Shown here: positions 19,369 to 28,350 of the stretch, one piece after another
Position numbering within the stretch: position 1 is the first letter of the stretch
Layout of the letters: the number at the start of each line of letters is the position of its first letter
DNA from: CAWJTV01 sp963845695
GTDB lineage: Bacteria > Planctomycetota > Planctomycetia > Isosphaerales > Isosphaeraceae
Assembly (NCBI GenBank): GCA_963845695.1
Contig: CAWJTQ010000003.1
Span: 124,001 to 188,000 of the forward strand
Direction: 5' to 3'
Length of the DNA: 64,000 nucleotides
Notes under the pieces: model-generated
Seen by the model: only the letters and a program-made list of their open reading frames with translations
Databases searched by the model: none
What the model was told of the DNA's origin: nothing
Program-made: the position numbers and the translations under genes

Positions 19369-19966
19369 CGCGCTCCAGAGTGCGATAGAGTACGGCAGCG
19401 GCCAGGAACTGGCCCACGCCGAAAGGTAGCCCCATGGCCCACGGAGAGAGCGCTGCATCACCTTGCCCCAAGGCCAGGACCACCAGCCCCGTACTCAGAT
19501 AGAAGACGGCGACCCAGAAGGTCGCCCGGGGTAAGAGTCGGCAGGAGGCGAAGATCCCCAGGGCATAAACCACCTGCCATAGCCCCGGTAGCATCCAGAG
19601 ACTTGCAGGTGAAGTCCGGACGAGCACGATCGTCAATAGCGCGCCGGCGACCAAGCACGGACAGAATTGCTCCAGCGCCAGCCAGGTCAGTTCGCGCGTC
19701 AGTGGCGAACCGGCGTTTCGAGCCCGGATCACCATCTCCAGGCCAGCCGCCAAACCGCTAATGACCGCCGCGCCGATCCAGAGCGCCAGGTACGGCCGAA
19801 TCTGCTGCACCGGGTCCGCGATCCTGATCGCCTGGACGACCGCCGCCAGCAACGCCACCCCCCCCGAGAACGCCACGGGCATCGCCCGGTAACCGCGAAA
19901 GACCTCCGTCCGTGCCAGTTGCAGTCGAATCTCCGTAATCTGTGTCAAAGCCTCGCGCAGTTCCAT
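19352..19966 (-). CDS. Membrane protein paired with winged-helix regulator
   Basis: A 204-residue protein with five or six hydrophobic segments (VAFSGGVALLAAVVQAI, ALWIGAAVISGLAAGLEMVI, LVAGALLTIVLV, LPGLWQVVYALGIFAS, FWVAVFYLSTGLVVLAL, FGVGQFLAAAVLY). The first 25 residues are a charged cytoplasmic helix (ELREALTQITEIRLQLARTEVF). No transporter or enzyme motif is visible. ATG at 19966 follows GGAAGGTGGGC. The gene overlaps the following regulator by about 17 bases. The same two-gene arrangement, membrane protein plus winged-helix regulator, is common in soil bacteria, but its function is not known to me. Confidence 0.7.
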   Translation of the reverse strand: MELREALTQITEIRLQLARTEVFRGYRAMPVAFSGGVALLAAVVQAIRIADPVQQIRPYLALWIGAAVISGLAAGLEMVIRARNAGSPLTRELTWLALEQFCPCLVAGALLTIVLVRTSPASLWMLPGLWQVVYALGIFASCRLLPRATFWVAVFYLSTGLVVLALGQGDAALSPWAMGLPFGVGQFLAAAVLYRTLERDDDAE

Positions 19967-20041
19967 CAATGCCCACCTTCCATCCCAAGTCCCAGGATTC
20001 GGTGACCATCTATCCCATACCCACCTGATACTCCCCCAATC

Positions 20042-20058
20042 GCTTTACATCGTAAAGC
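20042..20058. promoter_or_regulatory. Candidate operator upstream of regulator pair
   Basis: GCTTTAC-ATC-GTAAAGC is a perfect 7-bp inverted repeat with a 3-base centre, 76 bases before the ATG of the membrane gene. Its size and place fit a dimeric winged-helix protein, most simply the product of 18961-19368. This is inferred from symmetry alone. Confidence 0.4.
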
Positions 20059-20103
20059 TTCTTGGCTTCGGCGTCAAGAGGAACGAGGGCGGCGACCGGG
20101 GCC

Positions 20104-20901
20104 TCAGTGAAGATCAGCTACGCCACACAACCGTTGCCAGTGGGCGTTGCCGACCTCCATGATTCGGGAATCGGGCCATTTCTCTAGGCGATGGTAACGA
20201 GGATGCCTGGAGTCCTTGTACGGGTCATTTCGTGCAGCGTTATAGCAGGCGATGAGGGCCCAGCGCGGCTGGTCGCTGTGGTTTCGATCCGAGCGATGGA
20301 GGAGGTTGCAATGGAAGAAGATGGCATCACCGCGTTCGAGTGGACATTCGACTTGCTCCAGGCGCTGGAGCGCAGCCTCCACCCGTTCCGGGTCGGCGCC
20401 GGTTTGATCGCCGAGCGGTCCATGGTTCAGTCTTCCGAGGCGTTGCGAGCCCTTGAGGATCTGGAGACAACCGTTAGCACTTGTGGCCCGATCGACGGCG
20501 ATCATGCAACTGGCGAGGTCAGGGAACAGGCAACCGGTCTCATACCAGTAACCATAATCCTGGTGCCACTCCCAGGCACCGCCGAAGTGCGGCTGCTTGA
20601 GGATCATCTTATGATGGTAGTGGTAGACTTCACCATCGAGCAGCCGTTCCATGGTGTCGACGATTCGTCGGCAACGAACGAATGCGCTGTAGATGTCGTC
20701 CTCCAGAGTGTTGCGGACCGAGAGCCGGACAATTCCGCCTTCGCCATCGCGTCGGCCTGCGGCTTGCTGCATGAGCTGATCATCGGCGCGGGCGATCCGA
20801 CCTAGCAGGTCGATCTCCTCGTGTCCGAACAACCGCTCGACGATCAGGTAGCCATCCTGCTGGAACTGGACGAGCTGGGAGTCGCTCAGAATGAACGCCA
20901 T
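20104..20901 (-). CDS. Phytanoyl-CoA dioxygenase (PhyH) family protein
   Basis: A 265-residue Fe(II)/2-oxoglutarate-dependent oxygenase. The metal triad is visible: His113 and Asp115 in WEWHQDYGYW, and His202 in FHCNLLHRSDRN, followed by Arg213 in SDQPRW, which binds 2-oxoglutarate. The N-terminus has the family form LVQFQQDGYLIVERLF. The start at 20901 (MAFILSDSQ) is preferred over the longer frame because GGGAGG stands before it and the extra residues look unlike protein. PhyH proteins hydroxylate varied small molecules; nothing nearby points to a substrate. The upstream gap to the divergent transporter-like gene is about 360 bases. Confidence 0.85.
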   Translation of the reverse strand: MAFILSDSQLVQFQQDGYLIVERLFGHEEIDLLGRIARADDQLMQQAAGRRDGEGGIVRLSVRNTLEDDIYSAFVRCRRIVDTMERLLDGEVYHYHHKMILKQPHFGGAWEWHQDYGYWYETGCLFPDLASCMIAVDRATSANGCLQILKGSQRLGRLNHGPLGDQTGADPERVEAALQRLEQVECPLERGDAIFFHCNLLHRSDRNHSDQPRWALIACYNAARNDPYKDSRHPRYHRLEKWPDSRIMEVGNAHWQRLCGVADLH

Positions 20902-21264
20902 GGCGAGGCCTCCCGCGAGCGGAATCGATCCAGCTTGGGAAGACGAGGCTGAATGCTGGTATCGCACGTTCGCTCAAACCGCGATGCTCCTGGTATAGCA
21001 TGAGTTCGAACACCCCTCCAGGGTGTGACCAGTGAGGCAACGCGTTTCTCGATGAATGCCATCGGCTCGGCCGACAGGAAATAACAGGATCCAAAGCCTG
21101 GGAGAATTCGGGAGTGTCAACGTGACGCAATTCGGTTAGAATCGCCACCTTTGCGGGTATATCATCGGCGCCGGCATGATCAGGGGAGGTTTCGTCCGCG
21201 GATCCCGCGGCCTTCTCATAGCGCCGGCGCAAGCAACCGCTCTGAGGGCCGGATTTCGACCGTC

Positions 21265-22638
21265 ATGGGATACATCGAGATCCTGATCATCGCCGGTCTG
21301 ATCCTGATCAACGGGTTGTTCGTCACGGCCGAGTTCGCCCTGGTGAAAGTCCGGGCGACCCAGATCGATCAACTCGCCGAGCAAGGCAACTGGGCGGCCA
21401 GACTTACCAGCAAGGCTCTCGATCGCCTCGACTTCTACTTATCAGCGTCCCAGGTCGGCATCACGGTTGCCAGCCTGGCATTGGGTCGAGCGATTGAGCA
21501 CTGGGTTGACCCCCTGGTGAAGGCGGGGTTCGAAGCGCTCCACCTGCGCTCGGACCCGATCACGATTTTCGGCGTCTCGATCGCCATCGTGCCGGTCGCC
21601 GCGCTGGGCCTGATCACATTCTTGCACATGGCTCTGGGTGAGCAGGCGCCCAAGAGTCTGGCCATCCGTCATCCCAGGGCCCTCGCACTCCTGACCGCGC
21701 CGCCCCTGGTGATCCTCTCCTACATCTTTTCACCGGTGATCTGGCTCTTGAACAAAGCGAGTAACTTGACGCTCTGGGTCCTGGGCCTAGGGCAGACGAG
21801 CGCGTCGGAGCTGGCCCACTCGGAAGAAGAGCTGCGTCTGATCGTCGCCGAGAGCGTGGCGGGCGGCCACCTGTCGCGCAACGAGCGGATCATGATCGAG
21901 AACGTCCTTAACCTCGAGGAGAAGACGGCGCGGCGGGTGATGGTTCCTCGGCCCGACATCGTGTATCTCAGCCTGGCCCGCTCCATCGAGGACAATCTCC
22001 GCGTGGCCCGCCAAGCCGGGCACACCCGATTCCCACTCTGCGAAGACGACCTGACCACCGTCATCGGCATGATCCACGTCAAGGACATCTTTCGCGCCGG
22101 GTCCTATCAGAACGGGCGTGTCGATCTCCGGCAACTCGCCCGCAAGGTTCCGTTCCTGCCTGTGATGCTGCGGTTAGACCAGCTCCTGCTGGAATTCCAG
22201 CGCAACCGGGTCCACCTTGCCATGTTGCTGGATGAATACGGCAGTGTCGTCGGCATGGCGACGCTGGAGAACGTACTGGAAGAATTGGTTGGTCCGATCC
22301 AGGACGAGTTCGATCGGGAGACTCCGCCGATCACACCTGTGGGCGAGAATGCCTTCGAGGTCGAAGCCTCCTGCCCGCTCGACGTGCTGGCTGAGACCTG
22401 TCAGATGGAGATCCCCGAGACGGATGCGGAGACCGCGGGCGGCCTGGTTCTCGACCTGCTCGGCCGGCTGGCCCGGCCGGGCGATTCGGTGTCGATCAAT
22501 GGTCATCGTCTCACGGTCCTCCGCGCCGATCCCACCCGGATCCGTAAGATCCGGGTCGAGCCCGTCGCCCCCGAGGTTCCCGCCGTCCCGCCGGAAGGTT
22601 CGCGGGAACAGGCCGACAGAGCCAATCACACCACGTGA
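21265..22638 (+). CDS. CNNM/CorC-type membrane protein with DUF21, CBS pair and CorC_HlyC domains
   Basis: A 457-residue protein of the CNNM/CorC family, thought to handle Mg2+ or related cations. Residues 1-190 are the DUF21 membrane domain (IEILIIAGLILINGLFVTAEFALVKVRATQI, FLHMALGEQAPKSLAI). Residues about 205-325 are two CBS motifs that bind adenine nucleotides (ARRVMVPRPDIVYLS, GHTRFPLCEDDLTTVIGMIHVKDIF, LLDEYGSVVGMATLENVLEELVGPIQDEFD). Residues about 340-430 are the CorC_HlyC domain. All parts are present and the length is typical. ATG at 21265 starts the first membrane helix; the upstream open frame is not protein-like. The gene meets leftward aguA end to end. Confidence 0.9.
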   Translation: MGYIEILIIAGLILINGLFVTAEFALVKVRATQIDQLAEQGNWAARLTSKALDRLDFYLSASQVGITVASLALGRAIEHWVDPLVKAGFEALHLRSDPITIFGVSIAIVPVAALGLITFLHMALGEQAPKSLAIRHPRALALLTAPPLVILSYIFSPVIWLLNKASNLTLWVLGLGQTSASELAHSEEELRLIVAESVAGGHLSRNERIMIENVLNLEEKTARRVMVPRPDIVYLSLARSIEDNLRVARQAGHTRFPLCEDDLTTVIGMIHVKDIFRAGSYQNGRVDLRQLARKVPFLPVMLRLDQLLLEFQRNRVHLAMLLDEYGSVVGMATLENVLEELVGPIQDEFDRETPPITPVGENAFEVEASCPLDVLAETCQMEIPETDAETAGGLVLDLLGRLARPGDSVSINGHRLTVLRADPTRIRKIRVEPVAPEVPAVPPEGSREQADRANHTT

Positions 22639-22656
22639 GGTTGTCGCCAGTTCTCA

Positions 22657-23757
22657 TCAAGAAGGTCTGCTCGCTGGTTGCTGCTGGGACAAACAGTGCA
22701 AGGTCCCCAGGCCGAGGACCAGGTTGACGCAGTGGACCCCGACGACTTCGCGATCCGGGAACACCTGCGCCAGGGTGTCGAGCGCGATCCGGTCGGACGG
22801 GTCATTGAATGTCGGCACGAGGACCAGTCCGTTGGCGACGTAGAAGTTCGCGTAGCTGGCCGGGAGCCGCTGGCCGTCGAAGACGACTGGATTTGGCATG
22901 GGCAACTCAACCACGCGAAGCGACTGGCCGTCTTGATCGTAAGCTGACTGCAATCGGCGGAGGTTCTCTTCCAGCGGTTCATGATTGGGGTCATCGGGAT
23001 TCGGCTCGAAAACCGTCACAACCGTCGATGGATCGACGAACCGTGCCAGATCATCGATGTGGCCGTGGGTGTCGTCGCCTACGATCCCTCGACCCAGCCA
23101 GATGACGTGTCGGACGCCCAGGTAATCCGCGAGCACTCGTTCGAGGGCCGCGCGGTCGAGGCCGGGGTTCCGGGCCTGGACTTCGCTGAGCAGGCATTCC
23201 TCAGTGGTCAGCAGCGTGCCGCGGCCGTTGACCTCGATCGCGCCTCCCTCCAATACAACGCGGACCCGATGCCCCCCCTGCTCCACCTTCGGCACCCATC
23301 GGCGCAGCTCCAGCCACTTCGAGATCTTGCGCGGGAGTCGGCGATCCTCCTCATAGTTGTCGTACTTGGCCCAGGCGTTGAACTTCCAGTCGATCAGGCC
23401 GACGCGCTCGCTTGTCTCGTTCGACGGGTCGTCCTTGACCACGAAGGTCGGACCCGAGTCGCGTAGCCAAACCCGGTCCGTTGTGGCCTTGTAGAACCAA
23501 ACGCGTCCAGGATCCACTCCAGCGGCGTCGAGCTGGTCGGCGACCCGGCGCTTCATGACGCCATCGCGGACCACGATGTGGACCGGCTCGACGCGGCTCA
23601 GCAAGCGGACGATCTCGATGTAAACCCAAGGGATCGGCCCGAACTTCCCGGGCCAGTCGTCGCGGTTGTGCGGCCAGGCGATCCAGGTCGCCGCATGCGG
23701 CTCCCATTCCGCGGGCATTCGGTAACCGAGCAAGCGGGGCGTCTGTGACTCTTCCAT
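22657..23757 (-). CDS. aguA: Agmatine deiminase
   Basis: Converts agmatine to N-carbamoylputrescine and ammonia in the arginine decarboxylase route to putrescine. The 366-residue sequence shows family motifs throughout: MPAEWEPHAATWIAWPHN at the start, WLRDSGP with catalytic Asp100, LEGGAIEVNGRGTLLTTEECLL, GDDTHGHIDDLARF with the catalytic His, and GLGTLHCLSQQQP with nucleophile Cys355. The length matches the usual 350-370. The enzyme for the next step (aguB) lies 2.9 kb further on in the same orientation. No arginine decarboxylase is in the window. The frame is intact. Confidence 0.92.
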   Translation of the reverse strand: MEESQTPRLLGYRMPAEWEPHAATWIAWPHNRDDWPGKFGPIPWVYIEIVRLLSRVEPVHIVVRDGVMKRRVADQLDAAGVDPGRVWFYKATTDRVWLRDSGPTFVVKDDPSNETSERVGLIDWKFNAWAKYDNYEEDRRLPRKISKWLELRRWVPKVEQGGHRVRVVLEGGAIEVNGRGTLLTTEECLLSEVQARNPGLDRAALERVLADYLGVRHVIWLGRGIVGDDTHGHIDDLARFVDPSTVVTVFEPNPDDPNHEPLEENLRRLQSAYDQDGQSLRVVELPMPNPVVFDGQRLPASYANFYVANGLVLVPTFNDPSDRIALDTLAQVFPDREVVGVHCVNLVLGLGTLHCLSQQQPASRPS

Positions 23758-23859
23758 CGGTATGACTCGTCGATGACCGTGGTTCTCGTGCGTGACGAAG
23801 GAGTGTAGGCAAGGATTTGACCGGTCGCAATCGCGAGCCGCATCTTCTGCAACACGAGT

Positions 23860-24168
23860 TCAATGACACCACGACCGGACGAGTTTCTCGATAACTCGAC
23901 TCAATAAGAATGCCAGGCCGATCAGCGTGATCGGATCAGCCACGAGCGCAACCCACCAATCAGCGCGGGCGCCCGGTAGGGGAACGGAGAAAAAGAAGAC
24001 GAGGCCGAAGGCTGGTCCGAAGAAGGGCAGCACAAATGAGTAACCCCCCTCACGGTGCTCGACCCACACGGCGAGCAGGACCAGCCAATTACCGAGAGCG
24101 CACAACGCGAAGATCAGACCTGCGGGAACCGCGATCAGCCACCGCACGATCTCGAGAAGCAGCCCCAT
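23860..24168 (-). CDS. Small hypothetical membrane protein
   Basis: A 102-residue protein with three hydrophobic segments (LLLEIVRWLIAVPAGLIFALCALGNWLVLLAVWV, FVLPFFGPAFGLVFFFSVPL, ALVADPITLIGLAFLL). GGAGAAGAG precedes the ATG by about nine bases. It lies 100 bases upstream of aguA in the same direction. No family recognised. Confidence 0.5.
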   Translation of the reverse strand: MGLLLEIVRWLIAVPAGLIFALCALGNWLVLLAVWVEHREGGYSFVLPFFGPAFGLVFFFSVPLPGARADWWVALVADPITLIGLAFLLSRVIEKLVRSWCH

Positions 24169-25152
24169 TGCAAAAACTCTTCTCCGAACTGGCTATACAG
24201 TTGGCGCTGGTCATAGCGACGGTATAGACCGTGGGATTTCCCGATAGGAGCACCAGGCCCTCTGGCACCCAGACACGCTGTCCGGAGCGTCGATTCTGCC
24301 GCTGTTGGCGTGGCGATCAGTACGAGAACGACGACGATCTCAGTTTCCACCAGCCCAGCCATTGGCCAACCATGCAGCAGCTCCTCGGACGAGCATGACT
24401 CACGGATGAGATCTTACCGTCCGCACCACTCGCGGCGCGCTCACCCCCTATGAGGCGAGTGGGGCACAGCCGATGATTGATGCTTCCCTGCCCCAAGAGC
24501 CCGGATTCCCGAAGACCCATTCAAACGTACTCGGGAGGAATGGCCGGACCGTCGAAAGCGGATAGCACGCTCCGCGGAACTCGTCCAGTTTCTACGCCGG
24601 ATCAGGTGAGAATCAAGGGGTCTCCCGGTCACGTCGCTCGGGGAGTCATCTTAGCTTGCAACGAACGCACTCCGACCACTTCCGACTTGGATCTCAGAGC
24701 CCCGTCGTGCCAGAATCCGACGTCGGCACGTTTCGCAGGGATGGGCAGCCGTTGAGGACGAAAGGGTGGGTGCGCCGGCGGCATTCAGGCAGAGTGTTGG
24801 CAGCATCACCACACAGCATTTGAGACCTTGACTCAGGAAGTGAGGCCGAGCAAACGCCTTGTCGTCGCCCCGAGCTGGAAAACCCAGCCAGCCGCCGTCT
24901 GCCTTGAGTCTCCTGGCTCCCTTTAGCGCGTTCGATCGCTTCGCCGCCCCCTACGGGCACCCCGCCACCTAGAGGTTACCAAACTCGTCGGATTATCGAT
25001 GTTAAGCCAGAACTTGGGCGAATCTGTACTCTGAACACCTCTTGATCGATATCGCCTGAATTCCAGCCTTCGTAATAGGCCGAGGTACGACCCAACAAGG
25101 TGGCTGATGACCATCAGCGATCTCGAAACCGCTGGAGAGAAAAGCTTAGGCT
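24169..25152. other. Gene-poor stretch
   Basis: Nearly 1 kb with only short open frames that do not look like protein on either strand. No RNA gene, transposase or clear hairpin terminator was seen. Confidence 0.5.
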
Positions 25153-25344
25153 CTAAGCCAGCGGGGCTCGCTGCTCTTTCTCTGCGCAGACGCGCTGCCA
25201 GAGCTCCTCGCGGTAGACGCCGACCTCGGCCGGGGCCGTGATTCCCAGCCGGATTGTGTTACCTTCGATCGAGACCACAGTGATCGATAACTCGCAGCTC
25301 GGCACCACGATACGTTCACCAAGCTTGCGGCTGAGGACGAGCAT
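25153..25344 (-). CDS. csrA: Carbon storage regulator CsrA
   Basis: A 63-residue RNA-binding post-transcriptional regulator. The sequence MLVLSRKLGERIVV followed by SITVVSIEGNTIRLGITAPAEVGVYREELWQRV is the full CsrA fold, including the N-terminal strand LVLSRK and the second RNA-contact region VYREEL. CsrA dimers bind GGA motifs in mRNA leaders and block ribosome entry. The ATG is preceded by AAGGAGGAACTGAC, a strong ribosome site that itself holds GGA motifs, so self-control is possible. In many bacteria csrA sits with flagellar genes; none are seen here. Confidence 0.93.
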   Translation of the reverse strand: MLVLSRKLGERIVVPSCELSITVVSIEGNTIRLGITAPAEVGVYREELWQRVCAEKEQRAPLA

Positions 25345-25544
25345 GTCAGTTCCTCCTTGGGTTAATCCTCTTCGCCTACCCCGGATCTTACGTAAGACGG
25401 CCGTTCGCGGACCGACGATCCGCAGTTCCTGCCTTCAATCGAAGAATATACGACACGGGAAAGACCACGGTCTGACGTTTTTCCCGGATCCCGCTCGTCT
25501 CAAGGTCATCGACTCTTTGCCGCCGATCTTGAACCCAATTGCTC

Positions 25545-25814
25545 TTAGACCGCAACCTCCCCACGTGAGCCTTGCTGCGCTGCATAAGCCTCCCAGGCGG
25601 CCTCCCATCGTTGTCGTGCGCGCACACGCCGGAACCCCACAACACCTCCTACGACCGCAAGGACCGCAAGGCCCGGTACCAGCCAGGAATCGAATCGATC
25701 GAGGCCCGAGGAAACGTATCCCAGCAAGACGACCGGTACTGCGCCCAGCATCAGTACGACGGGAGGGCGCGAACGTTCGATCCGGCCACTCGAAATCCAA
25801 CGTCGATGGTTCAT
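25545..25814 (-). CDS. Small hypothetical membrane protein
   Basis: An 89-residue protein with two hydrophobic segments (PPVVLMLGAVPVVLLGYVSSG and LVPGLAVLAVVGGVVGF) between basic ends, followed by a charged tail (RRVRARQRWEAAWEAY). GCGAGAAG lies before the ATG. It sits between csrA and the tetR-type gene, all leftward. No family recognised. Confidence 0.45.
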   Translation of the reverse strand: MNHRRWISSGRIERSRPPVVLMLGAVPVVLLGYVSSGLDRFDSWLVPGLAVLAVVGGVVGFRRVRARQRWEAAWEAYAAQQGSRGEVAV

Positions 25815-25896
25815 TGCATACTTCTCGCGTTGTAAGTTTGCGCTTACTTACCAGTGATTTCGTGGCGCGGTTGGACGCAGGTGAGCACAGCCGCAG

Positions 25897-26590
25897 TCAG
25901 TTCATCAGGAGTAACAGGGCCTTCGGGTTGTAATGCCGGTGGATTGCCTCATCCTTGACGCCCATGCCGCGTAGTGAGAACCAGACGGCTTGCTCGATGA
26001 GCTGATCGCGAGGCACGTCGTAGTCGACGACAGGCGTCGTCGGGATGAGCGAGAGCATGATGGTTCTCGCCAAGTGCCGGGCGAACATGGCACTGAGCCT
26101 AGGATCAACGGGTCGAGGGATCGCCTCGCCCGTGGCGGCCGAGGCTTCCAGGCATTCCTCCACCTTGGTCATCCAGCAGGAGAGGTTCCGCTGGAAGAAG
26201 ATTCGGGCGAATTCTCCATCCTCCATGAGGCTTCGCAGCATCAGTCGATGCTGGATCAACGCGTCTTCATCACCGTTGCAAACCCCTCCCACGGTCTTCG
26301 ACACCATGAGGTGCACGATCAGGGCGAGGGTTGAGGTCGAACGGCTCCAAGGCCTTGATGCGCTCCAGTTTCTCCGGATCTTGCTCGGCACCGCAGAACT
26401 GCTGCATCGCCGAGTAGAGCGCTTCCTTGTTGGGGAAGTGCTTGAACAACAGAGCCTCCGAGACACCCGCCGCCTCGGCGAGCTCCCGAGTGGTGGTCCC
26501 ATGGAACCCCTTCTCCGAGAAAACCCGCCGGACCGCGCGAATAATCGCCTGACGACGATCCTCGCTGGAAAGCCTCGAGCTCGATTTCAT
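25897..26590 (-). CDS. TetR family transcriptional regulator (frameshifted)
   Basis: About 230 residues after joining two frames near 26340 (LERIKALEP, then STSTLALIVHLM); one extra T in CCGTTCGACC accounts for it. Residues about 10-60 are the TetR helix-turn-helix: RQAIIRAVRRVFSEKGFHGTTTRELAEAAGVSEALLFKHFPNKEALYSAM. The C-terminal ligand domain (RLMLRSLMEDGEFARIFFQRN, QLIEQAVWFSLRGMG) is helical and not informative about ligand. The start at 26590 lies 29 bases after a near-ideal palindrome at 26619-26634. Proteins of this type usually repress an efflux pump or lipid genes; no such target lies next to it, apart from its own operator. Confidence 0.8.
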
Positions 26591-26618
26591 GAAAGCGGTT
26601 CCCTTCGTGCCATTCGCG

Positions 26619-26634
26619 GTGAGTTTATACTCAC
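26619..26634. promoter_or_regulatory. Probable TetR-family operator
   Basis: GTGAGT-TTAT-ACTCAC is a perfect 6-bp inverted repeat, followed by TCACC. Similar GAGT-N4-ACTC palindromes are known operators of TetR/AcrR-type regulators. Its place, 29 bases before the tetR-type start, suggests autoregulation. Confidence 0.55.
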
Positions 26635-26698
26635 TCACCGATCTCGTCAAGAGGCTAGAGTCCTGGGCGATTCTCGGCTCGACCCGATCGCGTGCGCC

Positions 26699-27590
26699 TC
26701 AATCGTCGAGAAACCGCTGGGTGATCGGTGTGTAAGCGTCGATCCGTCGATCGCGAAGGAACGGCCAGTTGCGACGCGTCTGCTCCAGGAGATTGGGGTC
26801 GCAGGTGCCAATGAGGATCTCCTCGGAGTCCCTAGGGGCGCGGGCGAGGACGCGTCCGAAGGGGTCTGCCAGGAACGAGCTACCCCAGAATTCCAGGCCG
26901 CCACCGGATGGCCCCTCGTGACCGACCCGGTTGACGGCCGCGACATAGACCCCGTTAGCGATCGCGTGGGACCGCTGGATCGTCTCCCAGGCCGAGGTTT
27001 GGGCCTCACCGAACTCGGCTTTCTCGCTGGGGTGCCAGCCGATCGCCGTGGGGTAGAGGAGGATCTCGGCACCCCGGAGAGCAGTCAATCGAGCCGCCTC
27101 GGGATACCATTGGTCCCAGCAAACGAGCGTCCCCACCCGCGCGTGCACAGTATCGAATGACCGGAATCCCAGGTCGCCGGGTGTGAAGTAGTATTTCTCG
27201 AAATAGAGCGGGTCGTCGGGAATATGCATCTTGCGGTAACGTCCTCGGAGGTTCCCATCCGCATCGAGCACGACTGCAGTGTTGTGGTAGACTCCGGCCG
27301 CACGGCGCTCGAAGACCGAGCCGACCACGACCATGTTCGTCTCGTGCGCCAGGCGAGCCAGCGCCTCGGTCGTCGGACCGGGGACCGGCTCTGAGAGGTC
27401 GAATCGCGTGGCGTCCTCGATCTGGCAGAAGTACTCCGTACGGAACAGTTCAGGTAGGCAGGCGACCTGTACGCCCCGATCGGCCGCGGAGCGCAGGCAT
27501 TGCGCAGGCCCGGCCCAAGTTGACCTCGGGGTCGTCCGAGCATCGCATCTGGATCAGGCCCACAGTGAACGGGCGAGAGGCAAGACTCAT
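26699..27590 (-). CDS. aguB: N-carbamoylputrescine amidase (frameshifted)
   Basis: Nitrilase-superfamily enzyme that hydrolyses N-carbamoylputrescine to putrescine, completing the pathway begun by agmatine deiminase. Two frames join near 27505 (NLGRA, then QCLRSAADRGVQVACLPELF). The catalytic triad is present: Glu in ACLPELF, Lys in YRKMHIPDD and Cys in VCWDQWYPEAA. The segments MHIPDDPLYFEKYYFTPGD and FWGSSFLADPFG are typical of the plant/bacterial AguB subgroup. Corrected length is about 296, close to the usual 290-300. The start at 27590 (MSLASRPFTVG) fits family N-termini; ATG at 27626 is another choice. Confidence 0.88.
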
Positions 27591-27883
27591 GGCAACTTGA
27601 TCCCCGGATTTCGACTGCAAGGACATCTCCGTTGTGCCGGCCTTCGATCCTACACAAACCACCATCGCCCAGACCAGAACGCTTGTATGGCGTCGGGCGT
27701 CCTGGGAAAAGGGAAGCCACGATCGCCGATTCGATGCTCAACAGATCGCAATCGCGCGCGTCCTCGCCCCGGAGACCCAGGATGCCCCCTGTTGATTTGG
27801 CCGCGGCCAGCCGTTAGTGTTGGCTCCATGAGAGGTTGGAGTACATGACCGAACCCGCGACACAGAAGGAGAGGATGCTTGTC

Positions 27884-28346
27884 ATGGGAGCCGAGGCCCG
27901 CGTGATCGAGTTGAAGCTGGAATTGCCCCCTGCCCCCAAGCCGGTTGCCACGTATGTGACGGCCATCCGGCACGGGGATTTGCTCTACGTCTCAGGCCAT
28001 GGTCCCTATCGAACCGACGGGACGCTGATCGTTGGGCGGCTGGGCGATAACATGGACGTGCCGGCGGGTCAGGCCGCGGCGCGTCGAGACGGGCCTGGCG
28101 ATCCTCGCCACCCTGAAGCATCACCTCGGTTCTCTCGACAAAGTCGTCCGGCTGATCAAGACGCTCGGCATGGTCAACTCGACGACGGAATTCCACGATC
28201 AGCCCAAGGTGATCAACGGCTTCTCGGACCTGATGAAAGACGTCTTCGGAGAGGCGGGGGTGGGCGCCAGGAGTGCCGTTGGCATGGGTGCGCTGCCCAG
28301 CGGGATCGCCGTGGAGATCGAGGCTATCTTCCAGGTCAAGGATTGA
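27884..28346 (+). CDS. RidA/YjgF family protein (frameshifted)
   Basis: About 154 residues after joining two frames near 28075 (GQAAAR, then VETGLAILATLKHHLGSL). Members of the RidA superfamily remove reactive enamines/imines or act in small-molecule breakdown. Visible family features are VTAIRHGDLLYVSGHGP, DKVVRLIKTLGMVNSTTEF and ARSAVGMGALPSGIAVEIEAIFQV. The subgroup, with the long HDQPKVINGFSDLM segment, is the YjgF-like set without the usual catalytic Arg context, so deaminase activity is uncertain. The start at 27884 has GGAGAGG nine bases upstream; an earlier ATG is at 27845. It is four bases from the next gene and heads a three-gene operon. Confidence 0.8.
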
Positions 28347-28350
28347 GCCC

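Noticed and set aside
17959..19761. 600-residue open frame on the plus strand
   Set aside because: It is antisense to ispH and the regulator/membrane pair and has no family features.
24694..24960. 88-residue leftward frame
   Set aside because: No ribosome site, no motif, and Arg/Ser/Cys-rich like noncoding high-GC frames.
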